Shown: piece by piece, positions 46,843 to 55,754 of the stretch
How positions within the stretch are numbered: position 1 is the first letter of the stretch
Layout of the letters: each line of letters opens with the position of its first letter
DNA from: Craurococcus roseus
GTDB lineage: Bacteria > Pseudomonadota > Alphaproteobacteria > Acetobacterales > Acetobacteraceae
Direction of reading: 5' to 3'
DNA length: 64,000 nt
Assembly: GCF_039523795.1 (NCBI RefSeq)
Contig: NZ_BAAAFZ010000028.1
Coordinates: 67,931 to 131,930 of the forward strand
The notes under the pieces: generated by a model
The model's database searches: none
What the model saw: the letters and a program-made list of their open reading frames with translations, nothing else
Told to the model about the DNA's origin: nothing
Position numbers and translations under genes: made by a program

Positions 46843-48411
46843 ATGCTCGACGTCGCCTTCGTCAAGCCTGCCCTGCCCCGGGGCGGCGCCCTGGTCCTGC
46901 CCGTAGCGGAGAACAGCGGCCTGGGCGGCCTCGCCGCCGACCTGGACGCGGCGGCGGGCGGCGCGGTCAAGCGCGCGCTGGCCGCGGCGGAGTTCAAGGG
47001 CCGCAAGGGCCAGAGCTGCACCGTTTGGACGCCGCTGCCGGAGGGTCGGCCGGGGCCGACGCGCATCGTCGCCGTGGGGCTGGGCAAGGCCGAGGAGGTG
47101 TCGGCGGAAGCCGCCGAGGCGGCGGGCGGCGCGGCGCTGCCCCTGGTCCGGAGCGAGCGCGAGGCGACCGTGGCCGCGGACGGGATGGCGCCGGAATTCG
47201 CCGCCGCTTTCGGCTTCGGCATGGCGCTGCGCAGCTACCGCTTCGACCGCTACCGCACCACCGAGAAGGACGAGGACAAGCCGAAGCTGCAGGGCGTGTC
47301 GATCGCCACCGGCTCGGTGCCGGACGCCAAGGCGGCCTGGGCGCCGATGCGCGCGGTGGCGGACGGCGTGTTCCTCGCGCGCGACCTCGTCTCCGAGCCG
47401 CCCAACGTGCTCGACCCCGAAACCTGGGCGGGGCGCTGCCTGGAGCTGGAGAAGCTCGGCGTGCAGGTGGAAATCCTCGGGCCGAAGGAGATGAAGAAGC
47501 TCGGCATGGGGGCGTTGCTGGGCGTGGCCCAGGGCAGCGAGAACGAGCCCCGCATTGCGGTGATGCAGTGGCTCGGCGCCTCCGGCGGCAACGGCAAGAA
47601 GGCGAAGGCGCACAAGCCGGTAGCTTTCATCGGCAAGGGCGTGACCTTCGACACCGGCGGCATCTCCATCAAGCCGGCGGCCGGCATGGAGGACATGAAG
47701 TTCGACATGGCCGGCGGCGCGGCGGTGATCGGGCTGGTGGCGGCGCTGGCCGGCCGCAAGGCCAAGGTGGACGCGGTGGGGCTGGTCGGCATGGTGGAGA
47801 ACATGCCATCGGGCACCGCGCAGCGGCCGGGCGACGTGGTGAAGACCATGTCGGGCAAGACGGTGGAGGTGATCAACACCGACGCCGAAGGGCGCTTGGT
47901 GCTGGCCGACGTGATGCACTACTGCCAGGACCGCTTCCAGCCGGTGGCGATGGTGGACCTCGCCACGCTCACCGGCGCCATCATCGTCGCGCTGGGCAAC
48001 GAGCACGCCGGCCTCTTCGCCAACGACGACGAGCTGGCCGCGCGCATCGTCGCCGCCGGCAAGGGGACGGGCGAGGCGTGCTGGCGGATGCCGCTCGGCG
48101 ACGCCTACGACAAGCAGATCAAGTCGGACATCGCCGACATGAAGAACGTGGGAGGGCGGCAGGGCGGCTCCATCACCGCGGCGCAGTTCCTCCAGCGCTT
48201 CGTGGGCGGCGGGAAGAACGGCGGCAACGGCAAGAACGCGGACGGCACGGGCAAGGACGGGAGCGGCGGCAAGGCGCACCTGCCTTGGGCGCACCTCGAC
48301 ATCGCCGGCACGGCCTGGACCACCAAGGACTTGGCCACGGTGCCGAAGGGCGCCACCGGGTTCGGGGTGCGCCTGCTCGACCGCATGGTGGCCGCGCACT
48401 ACGAGGGTTGA
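46843..48411 (+). CDS. pepA: Leucyl aminopeptidase PepA
   Basis: Di-zinc M17 aminopeptidase of 522 residues acting on N-terminal Leu; in some bacteria it also binds DNA. The metal and signature region NTDAEGRL and the catalytic GKGVTFDTGG are intact. Between the FVGG segment and LPWAHLDIAG, residues about 455-477 are a Gly/Lys/Asn/Asp-rich low-complexity insertion absent from ordinary M17 enzymes, and a smaller GGNGKKAKAH insertion precedes the catalytic strand. ATG 46843 matches the family start; upstream codons encode nonconserved sequence. Confidence 0.93.
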   Translation: MLDVAFVKPALPRGGALVLPVAENSGLGGLAADLDAAAGGAVKRALAAAEFKGRKGQSCTVWTPLPEGRPGPTRIVAVGLGKAEEVSAEAAEAAGGAALPLVRSEREATVAADGMAPEFAAAFGFGMALRSYRFDRYRTTEKDEDKPKLQGVSIATGSVPDAKAAWAPMRAVADGVFLARDLVSEPPNVLDPETWAGRCLELEKLGVQVEILGPKEMKKLGMGALLGVAQGSENEPRIAVMQWLGASGGNGKKAKAHKPVAFIGKGVTFDTGGISIKPAAGMEDMKFDMAGGAAVIGLVAALAGRKAKVDAVGLVGMVENMPSGTAQRPGDVVKTMSGKTVEVINTDAEGRLVLADVMHYCQDRFQPVAMVDLATLTGAIIVALGNEHAGLFANDDELAARIVAAGKGTGEACWRMPLGDAYDKQIKSDIADMKNVGGRQGGSITAAQFLQRFVGGGKNGGNGKNADGTGKDGSGGKAHLPWAHLDIAGTAWTTKDLATVPKGATGFGVRLLDRMVAAHYEG

Positions 48412-48427
48412 CGGGCGGGCGCCGGGG

Positions 48428-48886
48428 GTGGCGGAGATCGGGTTCTACCACCTGACGCGCACGCCGCTCGACCAAGCACTGCCGCGGCTGCTCGGGCGGG
48501 TGCTGGAGAGCGGCGGCCGCGCCATGGTGCTCTGCGGCGGCCCGGAGCGAGTGGCGGCGCTGGACGCCGCGCTGTGGCTCTCCCCTGATCCGGACTGGCT
48601 GCCGCACGGCACCAAGCGCACGGGCAACGCCGAATTGCAGCCGATCTGGCTGGCGGAGGAAGACGCGCCGGCCGAGGGCGCGCCCAACGGCGCCCGCTTC
48701 CTGTTCCTGCTCGACGGCGCCGAAAGCGCGCGGCTCGACCGCTTCGACCGGGTGCTGGACCTGTTCGACGGCAACGACGAAGCGTCCCTGGCCGCGGCCC
48801 GGCGGCGCTGGGCCGCGTGCAAGGCGGCTGGCCACGCGCTCAGCTATTGGCAGCAGGGCGCGCGGGGCTGGGAGAAGAAGGGCTGA
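48428..48886 (+). CDS. holC: DNA polymerase III chi subunit
   Basis: Clamp-loader accessory protein of 152 residues linking the replisome to SSB. IGFYHLTRTPLDQALPRLL at the start, DPDWLPHGTK and FDGNDE near 118 are typical of alphaproteobacterial HolC. The start is GTG, 17 bp after pepA; the pepA-holC order is widely conserved and supports the call. Confidence 0.9.
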   Translation: MAEIGFYHLTRTPLDQALPRLLGRVLESGGRAMVLCGGPERVAALDAALWLSPDPDWLPHGTKRTGNAELQPIWLAEEDAPAEGAPNGARFLFLLDGAESARLDRFDRVLDLFDGNDEASLAAARRRWAACKAAGHALSYWQQGARGWEKKG

Positions 48887-49139
48887 CCGCCGCCGCCGCG
48901 TGACGTGCGCCGACACAGCGAGCCGGTTGCGGTCGCCACGGGCTCGGCCGCCGGTGTGGCGGCCGTGGTGGCATGGCGGGGCGGATCGAGGGCCGTTCCG
49001 GCGGCGACCCGCTGGACCTCGCCGCCACGGGCTGATAGGGCGCGGGACGACCCTTTGGATTAGGCCTCGGCGCCACCGAACCTCATGGCCCCGCGCGCGG
49101 CGGTCCAATCGGCGCGGCGGGGAGGCCAGAACCGCGCCC

Positions 49140-50363
49140 ATGCGAATGCCCCGCGATTCCGAAGGCCGGCGGCGCTCCCGCCGCCTGCTGCTCGTCGCCT
49201 ACCTCGCCTTTGTCGGCCTGGGGCTCCCCGATGCGGTGACGGGCGTGGCTTGGCCGTCCATCCGCAAGACCTTCGGCGTCGGGCAGGACGGCCTCGGGCT
49301 GCTGCTGTCCTGCGCGGCGGCCGGCTATCTCGCGTCGAGCCTCGCAGCCGGCGGGCTGGTCCGGCGCCTGGGCATCGGGCGGCTGCTCGCGGCGTCGAGC
49401 GCGTTGGTGGCTTTAGCCCTCGCCGGCTATGCGACCACCGGCGTATGGCCGGTTTTCCTGCTTTGCGCGTTCGCGCTCGGCGCGGGCGGGGGCGCGATCG
49501 ACGCGGCGCTCAACCTGTTCGTGGCGGTGGCCTTCGGGGCGCGGCAGCTCAACTGGCTGCACGCCTTCTACGGCGTCGGCGCGGCGCTCGGGCCGCTGCT
49601 GATGACGGCGGTGCTGGCCGCTGGTTGGAGCTGGCGCTGGGGCAATGCGGCCATCGCCTGCGTCCTCGCCGCGCTCTCGCTGGCCTACTTCGCCACGCGG
49701 AACGTCTGGTCCGTCGCGCCGGGGCGGGAGCGGGGCGACGGCGACGCGGGCGGCGCGCCGGTCACGGCGGGGCAAGCGCTGCGCCTTTCGGCGGTGCGGC
49801 TGCATGTCGCCGTTTTCTTCCTGCTGACCGGGGTGGAGGCCACGGCGGGCCAGTGGGGCTACACGGTGCTGACGGAAGCGCGGGGCGTTTCGCCGGCCGT
49901 CGCCGGCGTCTGTGTCGGCGGCTTCTGGGCCATGTTCACCGTGGCGCGCGTCGCGGCCGGCGCCGTCGTCGTGCGCGTGGGCGGGGTGCGCCTCGCGCGC
50001 GCCAGCGCCGCCGGGGTGGCGGCGGGCGCGTTGTTGTTCGCCTTTTCGCCCGCTGGGGCGCCGCTGGTGGGCGTGGCCGGGCTCTGGCTGGTCGGCCTCG
50101 CGCTCGGGCCGCTGTTCCCGGGGCTGATGGCGGAAACGCCGCGCCGCCTTGGCGCCGGGGCGGCGGCGCACGCGGTCGGGTTCCAGGTCGCGGCGGCGGT
50201 TGCCGGGGCCGCTGCGCTGCCGGCGCTGGCCGGGGCGCTCGCGGCGCGCGGCGGGTTCGGCCTCGAAGCCGTCGCGGCCGTGCTGGTCGTCGGGGCGTTC
50301 CTGTTCCTGTCGATGCACGAGAGGATCGTCGCCGCAGCGGACGGCGGCGGCCGCCGCGGCTGA
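49140..50363 (+). CDS. MFS transporter
   Basis: Inner-membrane permease of 407 residues with about 12 hydrophobic segments in two halves. The first half has GLGLPDAVTGVAWPSIR and GLVRRLGIGRLL, the usual loop-2/3 Gly-Arg pattern. FAFSPAG and GPLFPGLMAETPRR resemble the sugar/FucP-like and YfnK-like group, but the substrate is unknown. Start at the ATG/ATG pair at 49140. The upstream 253 bp show nothing clear. Confidence 0.85.
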   Translation: MRMPRDSEGRRRSRRLLLVAYLAFVGLGLPDAVTGVAWPSIRKTFGVGQDGLGLLLSCAAAGYLASSLAAGGLVRRLGIGRLLAASSALVALALAGYATTGVWPVFLLCAFALGAGGGAIDAALNLFVAVAFGARQLNWLHAFYGVGAALGPLLMTAVLAAGWSWRWGNAAIACVLAALSLAYFATRNVWSVAPGRERGDGDAGGAPVTAGQALRLSAVRLHVAVFFLLTGVEATAGQWGYTVLTEARGVSPAVAGVCVGGFWAMFTVARVAAGAVVVRVGGVRLARASAAGVAAGALLFAFSPAGAPLVGVAGLWLVGLALGPLFPGLMAETPRRLGAGAAAHAVGFQVAAAVAGAAALPALAGALAARGGFGLEAVAAVLVVGAFLFLSMHERIVAAADGGGRRG

Positions 50364-50378
50364 CCGAGGTCCGGCGGT

Positions 50379-51395
50379 TCAGCCCTCCAACCGTATCCCG
50401 GTCAACTCCGCCAAGTCCTGCCACCGCGCGACTTCGGCGCGCTGGAACGCCGCGAACTCGGCCGCCGGCAGCGGCGCCGGTTGGAAGCCCAGGCCCGCCA
50501 GGCGGGCGGCGAAGTCCGGCTCCGCCAGGATGCGCGGCAGGGCTTCCGAGAGCCGGGCCACGACAACCGCCGGGCTGCCGGCCGGGGCGAACAGGCCGAA
50601 CCAAGCGTCAACCGCCATGTAGGGCGCCCCGGCCTCGGCGAAGGTCGGCACCTCCGGCAGTTCGGGCAGCCGTCGCGGGACGCCGATGCCGAGGCACCTG
50701 AGCCGGCCTTCCCGCACCAGGGACGAGACCTGCGGCCAAGTCGAGACGAAGAAGTCCACCACGCCCGCCACCGTGTCCGTGGTGGCCTGGGCGCCGCCGC
50801 GGTAGGGGACGTGGGTGGCGGCCAAGCCTTCGCGCCGGGCGAAGCCCTCGGCGATGACGTGGCTCGCGGAACCGACGGAGGAGGAGGCGTAGGTCAGCGT
50901 CGCCCCGCCTTTCCCCCGCGCCGCCAGCTCCGCCAGCGTCTGGGCGGGCGAGGCCGCCGGCACCACCAGGGCGTGGTGGACCTCCGCCAGCCTGCCGATC
51001 GCGGCGAAGTCCTCGACCGGGCGGTAGGGCAGGCCGCGCACCATTGCGGCGTTCGCGGCGTGGGTCTGGTTGTTGCCGAGCGCCAGGGTGTAGCCGTCGG
51101 GCGCCGCCGCCGCGGCGGCCTGGGTGCCGACCACCGCCGCGCCACCCGGCCGGTTCTCCACCACGAAGCCCGGTCCGGGGAAGGCTGCGCCGAGGCGCTC
51201 CGCCAGCGCGCGGGCCAGGACGTCGGTGCTGCCGCCGGGCGGGTAGGCGAGCAGGATCCGCACCGGTTTGGCGGGCCATTCCTGCGCGACCTGCGCCTCG
51301 GCCGCGAGGGCCGGCGGCAGCAGGGACGTCGCCAGGAGCGCCCTGCGGGAAATGGTGGGCGTTCGCGGCGCTCGCCTCGCGACGTCGTCAATCAC
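50379..51395 (-). CDS. Tripartite tricarboxylate transporter receptor (Bug family)
   Basis: Periplasmic solute-binding protein of 338 residues with a Tat-like or Sec export signal (SRRALLATSLL, about 16-35). Family features: PVRILLAYPPGGSTDVLAR, VENRPGGA, THVPYRGG and AGSPAVVVARL. It should capture a carboxylate or related ligand, but no TctA/TctB membrane genes are adjacent, so it is an orphan. GTG 51395 has AAGGA 6 bp upstream. Confidence 0.88.
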   Translation of the reverse strand: MIDDVARRAPRTPTISRRALLATSLLPPALAAEAQVAQEWPAKPVRILLAYPPGGSTDVLARALAERLGAAFPGPGFVVENRPGGAAVVGTQAAAAAAPDGYTLALGNNQTHAANAAMVRGLPYRPVEDFAAIGRLAEVHHALVVPAASPAQTLAELAARGKGGATLTYASSSVGSASHVIAEGFARREGLAATHVPYRGGAQATTDTVAGVVDFFVSTWPQVSSLVREGRLRCLGIGVPRRLPELPEVPTFAEAGAPYMAVDAWFGLFAPAGSPAVVVARLSEALPRILAEPDFAARLAGLGFQPAPLPAAEFAAFQRAEVARWQDLAELTGIRLEG

Positions 51396-51716
51396 AGGTG
51401 TTCCTTCGGGAGCGTATGAAACATTCGGTCATCTCACTGCCATCATGATGACACAGGCATCGTAATAAGTTCGGGGGCGTCGGACGGAGGCAGAAGCGTG
51501 GAACTGGCGACCGGAACGCTGCTTGTGCAGGCCCCCAAGACCCTCGCCGCCAATGCGTGGAGCCAGTTCCTCCAACGAGTCCTCGTTTCGGTCGGCCGTG
51601 ACGGCGACTCCGACTCGGAAGAGCGGGTGGCGGAGCGCTTGGTGCCGCGGCTGGCTCCGGCCTCCAACCCCGGCGAGGGTTCTGCTTCGGAGCGGCAAGA
51701 GGCGTAGCGGCGCCGG
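51396..51716. other. Gene-poor 321-bp gap
   Basis: Between the GTG of the Bug receptor and the stop of tadA. It holds the receptor's ribosome-binding site and, probably, its promoter (AT-rich 51430-51475, including the palindrome ATCATGAT), plus one possible small gene at 51498. Nothing else is evident. Confidence 0.5.
51498..51707 (+). CDS. Possible small protein of 69 residues
   Basis: GTG start with a good GGAGG (51486-51490) 7 bp upstream and high GC at third codon positions. The product has a mildly hydrophobic N-terminal half and an acidic then Pro/Ser-rich tail; no family is recognised. Overlapping open frames exist on the other strand, so it may be chance. It converges on tadA. Confidence 0.3.
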   Translation: MELATGTLLVQAPKTLAANAWSQFLQRVLVSVGRDGDSDSEERVAERLVPRLAPASNPGEGSASERQEA

Positions 51717-52190
51717 TCACGCCGCCCCCGCGCCGCAATTAGCCCCGTCCCGGCGCAACGCTGCGAAGAACGTCCGCAGCAAGGCGCCGCATTCGCCCTC
51801 GCGCACGCCGCCGACCACCTCCGGGACATGGTGGCAGGACGCGGCGGCGTAGACCCGCGCGCCGTGGTCCACCCCTCCCCCTTTCGGGTCGTAGGCGCCG
51901 AAGACCACGCGCGCGATACGGAAGAACGACGCCGCCTGGGCGCACATCGGGCAGGGCTCCAGCGTCACGGTGAGGGTGCAGCCGGGCAGGCGCGGTTCGC
52001 CGCGTGCCCGCGCCGCCGCGCGCAACGCCAGCATCTCGGCGTGGGCGGAGGCGTCGCGCAGTTCCTCCGTCCGGTTGCCGGCGCGGGCCAGCACGCGGCC
52101 CCGCCCATCCGTCACCACGGCGCCCACAGGCACCTCGCCGCGCCCGGCAGCGGCGCGCGCCTCCTCCAGCGCGATCTTGATCGGGTCCAT
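51717..52190 (-). CDS. tadA: tRNA-specific adenosine deaminase TadA
   Basis: Converts A34 to inosine in tRNA-Arg. The 157-residue zinc deaminase has HAE (His50, catalytic Glu52) and PCPMC (Cys80, Cys83), with the ARVVFGAYDPKGGG segment that distinguishes TadA from cytosine deaminases. The ATG at 52190 begins MDPI; upstream extension adds nonconserved residues. Divergent from the exported amidohydrolase gene at 52302. Confidence 0.93.
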   Translation of the reverse strand: MDPIKIALEEARAAAGRGEVPVGAVVTDGRGRVLARAGNRTEELRDASAHAEMLALRAAARARGEPRLPGCTLTVTLEPCPMCAQAASFFRIARVVFGAYDPKGGGVDHGARVYAAASCHHVPEVVGGVREGECGALLRTFFAALRRDGANCGAGAA

Positions 52191-52301
52191 GGGGAGGCTT
52201 ATGGCCGCCCGGCGGCAACACCGCCAATCGGGTGCGTCTTGCCCGGCCACGGGCGTCCGGTGCTAGCGTCGCGGCCACCGAACGGAGGAAACGCCGCAGC
52301 C

Positions 52302-53552
52302 ATGCCCCCATCCTCTCGCCGCGCCGTGCTGGCGGGCGGCGCGGCCGCCCTCGCGGCCCCCTTCTCCGCCGCTGCCCAGGCGCCGGCGGCGCCGCGCTTC
52401 GATCTGGTGATCCGCGGCGGCGAGGTGCTCGACCCGTCGCAGAACCTGCGCGCGCGGCGGGATTTGGGCATCCGCAACGCCCTGGTCGCGGCCGTGGAGC
52501 CCGAAATCCAGGCCGCGGCGGGGCGGCAATCGATCGACGCCGCCGGGAAGCTGGTCTGCCCCGGGCTGGTGGACCTGCACGCGCACGTCTACCCGGAGGT
52601 CTCGGCCATCGGCCTGCCGGCGGACGAGTTGGTGCCCTGGACCGCGACCACCACTTACGTCAGCGCCGGCGACGCAGGGGCCAACACCTTCTCGCTGTTC
52701 CGCCACGCCGTGGCGGCGCGGGCCCGGACGCGCTTGTTCGGCTTCGTCCACGTCTCCTCCATCGGCCTCGCCGGCTTCCCCGTGGGCGAGATGCTGAACA
52801 TCGACTACGCCGCGGTGGAGGCGGCGGCGAAGACGGTCACCGAGAACCGGGACATCTGCCTCGGCGTGAAGGTCCGGATCAGCGCCGACGTGGTCGGCGG
52901 CAACGGGCTGGAGCCGCTCCGCCGCGCGATCCGCGCCGCCGAAATGGCCGGGCCCTGGGCCAAGGTGATGTGCCACATCGGCAACGCGCCGGGCGACATT
53001 TCCGAGCTGCTGGGGCTGCTCAGGCCCGGCGACATCCTCACCCACGCATTCTCCGGCGCCGGCAACAACACGGTCCAGAACGGCCGCGTGCTGCCCGCCG
53101 CGCTGGACGCCAAGCGCCGCGGCGTGGTGGTCGACGTGGGCCACGGCGGCGGCTCGTTCGACTACACCGTGTTCGAGCCGGCGCGCGACGGGGGCTTCGG
53201 CCCGGACACCATCAGCAGCGACCTCCACGCGGTGTCCGGCAACACCCCCGGCATGCCCTTCCTGCCCTGGGTGATGAGCAAGTTCCTGAACAACGGCTAC
53301 ACGCTGGAGCAGGTGGTCGAGATGGCGACCGTGAAGCCGGCTCGGGTCATCGACCGGGTGGAGGGGCTCGGGACCTTGCAGGTGGGCGCCCCCGGCGACG
53401 TGTCCATCCTGGAACTGGTGCGGGAGCCGGTGGAGTTCGTGGACACCCGCAACAACCGCCGGAGCGGCGACCGTTGGCTGAAGCCGGTGCAGACGGTGAA
53501 GGCCGGACGGCCCTTCGGGCGTCCCTTCCCGGTGCCCTTCGCCTGGCCTTGA
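52302..53552 (+). CDS. Exported amidohydrolase
   Basis: Metal-dependent hydrolase of 416 residues with a twin-arginine signal (SRRAVLAGGAAAL, cleaved near 26). TIM-barrel motifs: HAH at 93-95, a Lys (CLGVKVRI) suited to carboxylation, His in MCHIG, and SSDLHAVSG. Related to dihydroorotase/D-aminoacylase-like amidohydrolases; substrate not readable. AACGGAGGAA provides the ribosome-binding site. It lies 71 bp before a GATase-like hydrolase on the same strand. Confidence 0.85.
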   Translation: MPPSSRRAVLAGGAAALAAPFSAAAQAPAAPRFDLVIRGGEVLDPSQNLRARRDLGIRNALVAAVEPEIQAAAGRQSIDAAGKLVCPGLVDLHAHVYPEVSAIGLPADELVPWTATTTYVSAGDAGANTFSLFRHAVAARARTRLFGFVHVSSIGLAGFPVGEMLNIDYAAVEAAAKTVTENRDICLGVKVRISADVVGGNGLEPLRRAIRAAEMAGPWAKVMCHIGNAPGDISELLGLLRPGDILTHAFSGAGNNTVQNGRVLPAALDAKRRGVVVDVGHGGGSFDYTVFEPARDGGFGPDTISSDLHAVSGNTPGMPFLPWVMSKFLNNGYTLEQVVEMATVKPARVIDRVEGLGTLQVGAPGDVSILELVREPVEFVDTRNNRRSGDRWLKPVQTVKAGRPFGRPFPVPFAWP

Positions 53553-53622
53553 CCCGGCCGACGCGCCCCAGCCGCGCGCAACGGCCTTGCGCCCGCGCCA
53601 CCGGAAGTTCTAGGGACGGCGC

Positions 53623-54342
53623 ATGAGCAAACGCCCCGTCATCGGCCTGACCCTCGATGCGGAGGAGCCGGGCGGCTACTCCAAGCTGCCCTGGTACGCG
53701 CTTCGGAAGAACTACTTCACGGCGTTGGCGGAGGCCGGCGCTTTGCCGATCGCCCTGCCCCACGACCCGGATCTGGCCGCGGATTACCTGGATCGATTGG
53801 ATGGCCTGCTCGTCACCGGCGGCGCCTTCGACGTGGACCCGGCGCTTTACGGCGGCGGCCCGGCGCATTCGACGGTCAAGCTGAAGTACGGACGCACGGC
53901 GTTCGAGCTGGCGGCGACGCGGGAGGCGCTGCGGCGGGACATGCCGGTGCTCGGCATCTGCGGCGGGCAGCAGTTGCTCGCGGTGGCCTTCGGCGGCACC
54001 TTGATCCAGCACATCCCGGACAGCGTCGAGGGCGCCTTGCAGCACGAGCAGCCCAACCCGCGCACCGAGCCGGGGCACGAGGTCTCCGTCGCGCCCGGCA
54101 CCCTGCTGTCGCGAGTCGTCGGCGGCCGGGGGCGCATCGCGGTGAACAGCGCCCACCACCAAGCGGTGGACCGTCCCGGCGAAGGCGCGGTGGTCAACGC
54201 GGTGGCGCCCGACGGCGTGGTGGAGGGCGTCGAGCACCCCGGCTACCGCTTCGCCCTCGGCGTGCAATGGCACCCGGAATACGCGGTGGACGAAGCCGAC
54301 CCGCTGATCTTCCGCGCCTTCGTTTCAGCTTGCCGCAGGTGA
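53623..54342 (+). CDS. Class-I glutamine-amidotransferase-like hydrolase (PuuD-like)
   Basis: Peptidase-C26-type hydrolase of 239 residues, probably cleaving gamma-glutamyl amides such as gamma-glutamyl-GABA. Triad: Cys113 in GICGGQQ, His217 and Glu219 in QWHPEY. LLVTGGAFDVDPALYG matches PuuD. No putrescine-pathway partner genes are present, so the substrate is inference. Its stop overlaps the GTG of the next gene. Confidence 0.86.
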   Translation: MSKRPVIGLTLDAEEPGGYSKLPWYALRKNYFTALAEAGALPIALPHDPDLAADYLDRLDGLLVTGGAFDVDPALYGGGPAHSTVKLKYGRTAFELAATREALRRDMPVLGICGGQQLLAVAFGGTLIQHIPDSVEGALQHEQPNPRTEPGHEVSVAPGTLLSRVVGGRGRIAVNSAHHQAVDRPGEGAVVNAVAPDGVVEGVEHPGYRFALGVQWHPEYAVDEADPLIFRAFVSACRR

Positions 54343-55163
54343 CAGACGAGGGCGCCACCGAGGACGGCCCGCGCGGCGAGCGCATCGCCAAGTGGCTCGC
54401 CCGCGCCGGCGTCGCCAGCCGTCGGGACGCGGAGAAGCTGATCGCGGAGGGCCGCATTCGGCTCGGCAACCGCGTGGTCGAAACGCCGGCGACCTTCGTC
54501 AAGGCCGGCGACCTGGTGACGCTCGACGGCCGGCTGGTGGGGGAGCCGCAGCGGACGCGGCTGTTCCGCTACCACAAGCCCGCCGGCCTGGTGACGACGC
54601 ACCGCGACGATAAGGGCCGGCGGACGGTCTTCGAGGCCTTGCCCCCCGGCCTGCCGCGGGTGGTGTCGGTCGGGCGGCTCGACCTGACCTCGGAAGGGTT
54701 GCTGCTGCTGACCAACGACGGCGCCCTGGCGCGCCGTTTGGAGCTGCCGGCGAACGGCTGGATACGCCGCTACCGCGTGCGCGTGCATGGCGCGGTGGAC
54801 GAGCGGGCGCTGGCCGCCCTGGCCCGCGGCGCGACCGTGGAAGGCGTGCGCTACGGGCCGATCGAGGCCGGGCTGGACTCGCGCCGCGGCTCCAATGCCT
54901 GGCTGACGGTGGCGCTGCACGAGGGCAAGAACCGCGAGATCCGCCGCGTCATGGCGTACCTCGACCTCGGGGTGACGCGGCTGATCCGCACCGCTTACGG
55001 GCCGTTCCAGCTCGGCTCGCTGCCTCCCGGGGCGGTGGAGGAGGTCAACCCGAAGGTGCTGCGCGAGCAGTTGGGCCTCGCCCCGGCGCCGCGTCCGGCC
55101 AAGACCCGCGACGAGGCGGCGCGGGCCGGGCGGGAAGCGGTTCCGGACCCGGATGCGGCGTGA
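54339..55163 (+). CDS. rluB: 23S rRNA pseudouridine synthase, RluB-like
   Basis: Modifies uridine in 23S rRNA helix 89. The 274-residue protein has an N-terminal S4 domain (about 13-65, RIAKWLARAGVASRRDAE) and the RsuA/RluB catalytic domain with Asp115 in VGRLDLTSEGLLLLT. A basic, Ala-rich tail follows. GTG 54339 overlaps the preceding stop. RluB, RluE and RluF cannot be told apart with certainty by eye. An rsmD gene follows by 18 bp, a common pair. Confidence 0.88.
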   Translation: MTDEGATEDGPRGERIAKWLARAGVASRRDAEKLIAEGRIRLGNRVVETPATFVKAGDLVTLDGRLVGEPQRTRLFRYHKPAGLVTTHRDDKGRRTVFEALPPGLPRVVSVGRLDLTSEGLLLLTNDGALARRLELPANGWIRRYRVRVHGAVDERALAALARGATVEGVRYGPIEAGLDSRRGSNAWLTVALHEGKNREIRRVMAYLDLGVTRLIRTAYGPFQLGSLPPGAVEEVNPKVLREQLGLAPAPRPAKTRDEAARAGREAVPDPDAA

Positions 55164-55181
55164 CGGCCGCCGGGTGGTGCG

Positions 55182-55754
55182 GTGAGGATCATCGCCGGGC
55201 GCCACCGCGGCCGGAAGCTCGTCGCCCCCGCCGGGACCGCCACGCGGCCCACCTCCGACCGCGTGCGGCAGGCGCTGTTCGACATGCTGTGGCACGCGCC
55301 CTGGGCCGGCCGGTCGGCGGTGGACGGGGCGGTGGTGCTCGACGCCTTCGCCGGCACGGGCGCCCTCGGGCTGGAAGCGCTGTCGCGCGGCGCCGAGCGC
55401 GCGACCTTCCTGGAAACCGACGCCGCGGCCCTGCGCGCGCTGCGCGCCAACATCGCCATCTGCCGCGAGGGGGAGCGCTGCACCGTGCTGCCGACGGACG
55501 CCGCGCGCCCGCCGCGTGCCGCCAAGGCCTGCACGCTGGTCTTCCTCGATCCGCCTTACGGCGAAGGCTTGCTGGAGACCTCCCTCCGGGCGCTCTCCGC
55601 CTCGGGGTGGGTGGCGCCGGGCGCACTGGTTTGCGCAGAAACGCCAGCCGGTCCGGACGAAGCGGCGCCTCCGCCCGGCTTCACGCTGCTCGCCGAAAGG
55701 GCGCACGGGCCGGCGCGGGTGCTGTTCATGCGGCCGGAGGGCGGCGGGGCTTGA
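55182..55754 (+). CDS. rsmD: 16S rRNA (guanine-966-N2)-methyltransferase RsmD
   Basis: SAM-dependent RNA methyltransferase of 190 residues. MRIIAGRHRGRKL and TRPTSDRVRQALF at the N-terminus, SAM loop DAFAGTGALG (54-63), catalytic DPPYG (123-127). GTG start, 18 bp after rluB. Its TGA overlaps the TTG of the glycosyltransferase gene, tying the RNA-modification genes to the glycan genes on one likely transcript. Confidence 0.93.
   Translation: MRIIAGRHRGRKLVAPAGTATRPTSDRVRQALFDMLWHAPWAGRSAVDGAVVLDAFAGTGALGLEALSRGAERATFLETDAAALRALRANIAICREGERCTVLPTDAARPPRAAKACTLVFLDPPYGEGLLETSLRALSASGWVAPGALVCAETPAGPDEAAPPPGFTLLAERAHGPARVLFMRPEGGGA

Noticed and set aside
51429..51698. Minus-strand frame of 89 codons in the gap before the Bug receptor
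   Set aside because: It has no ribosome-binding site, and the plus-strand frame at 51498 has the better start context; at most one is real.
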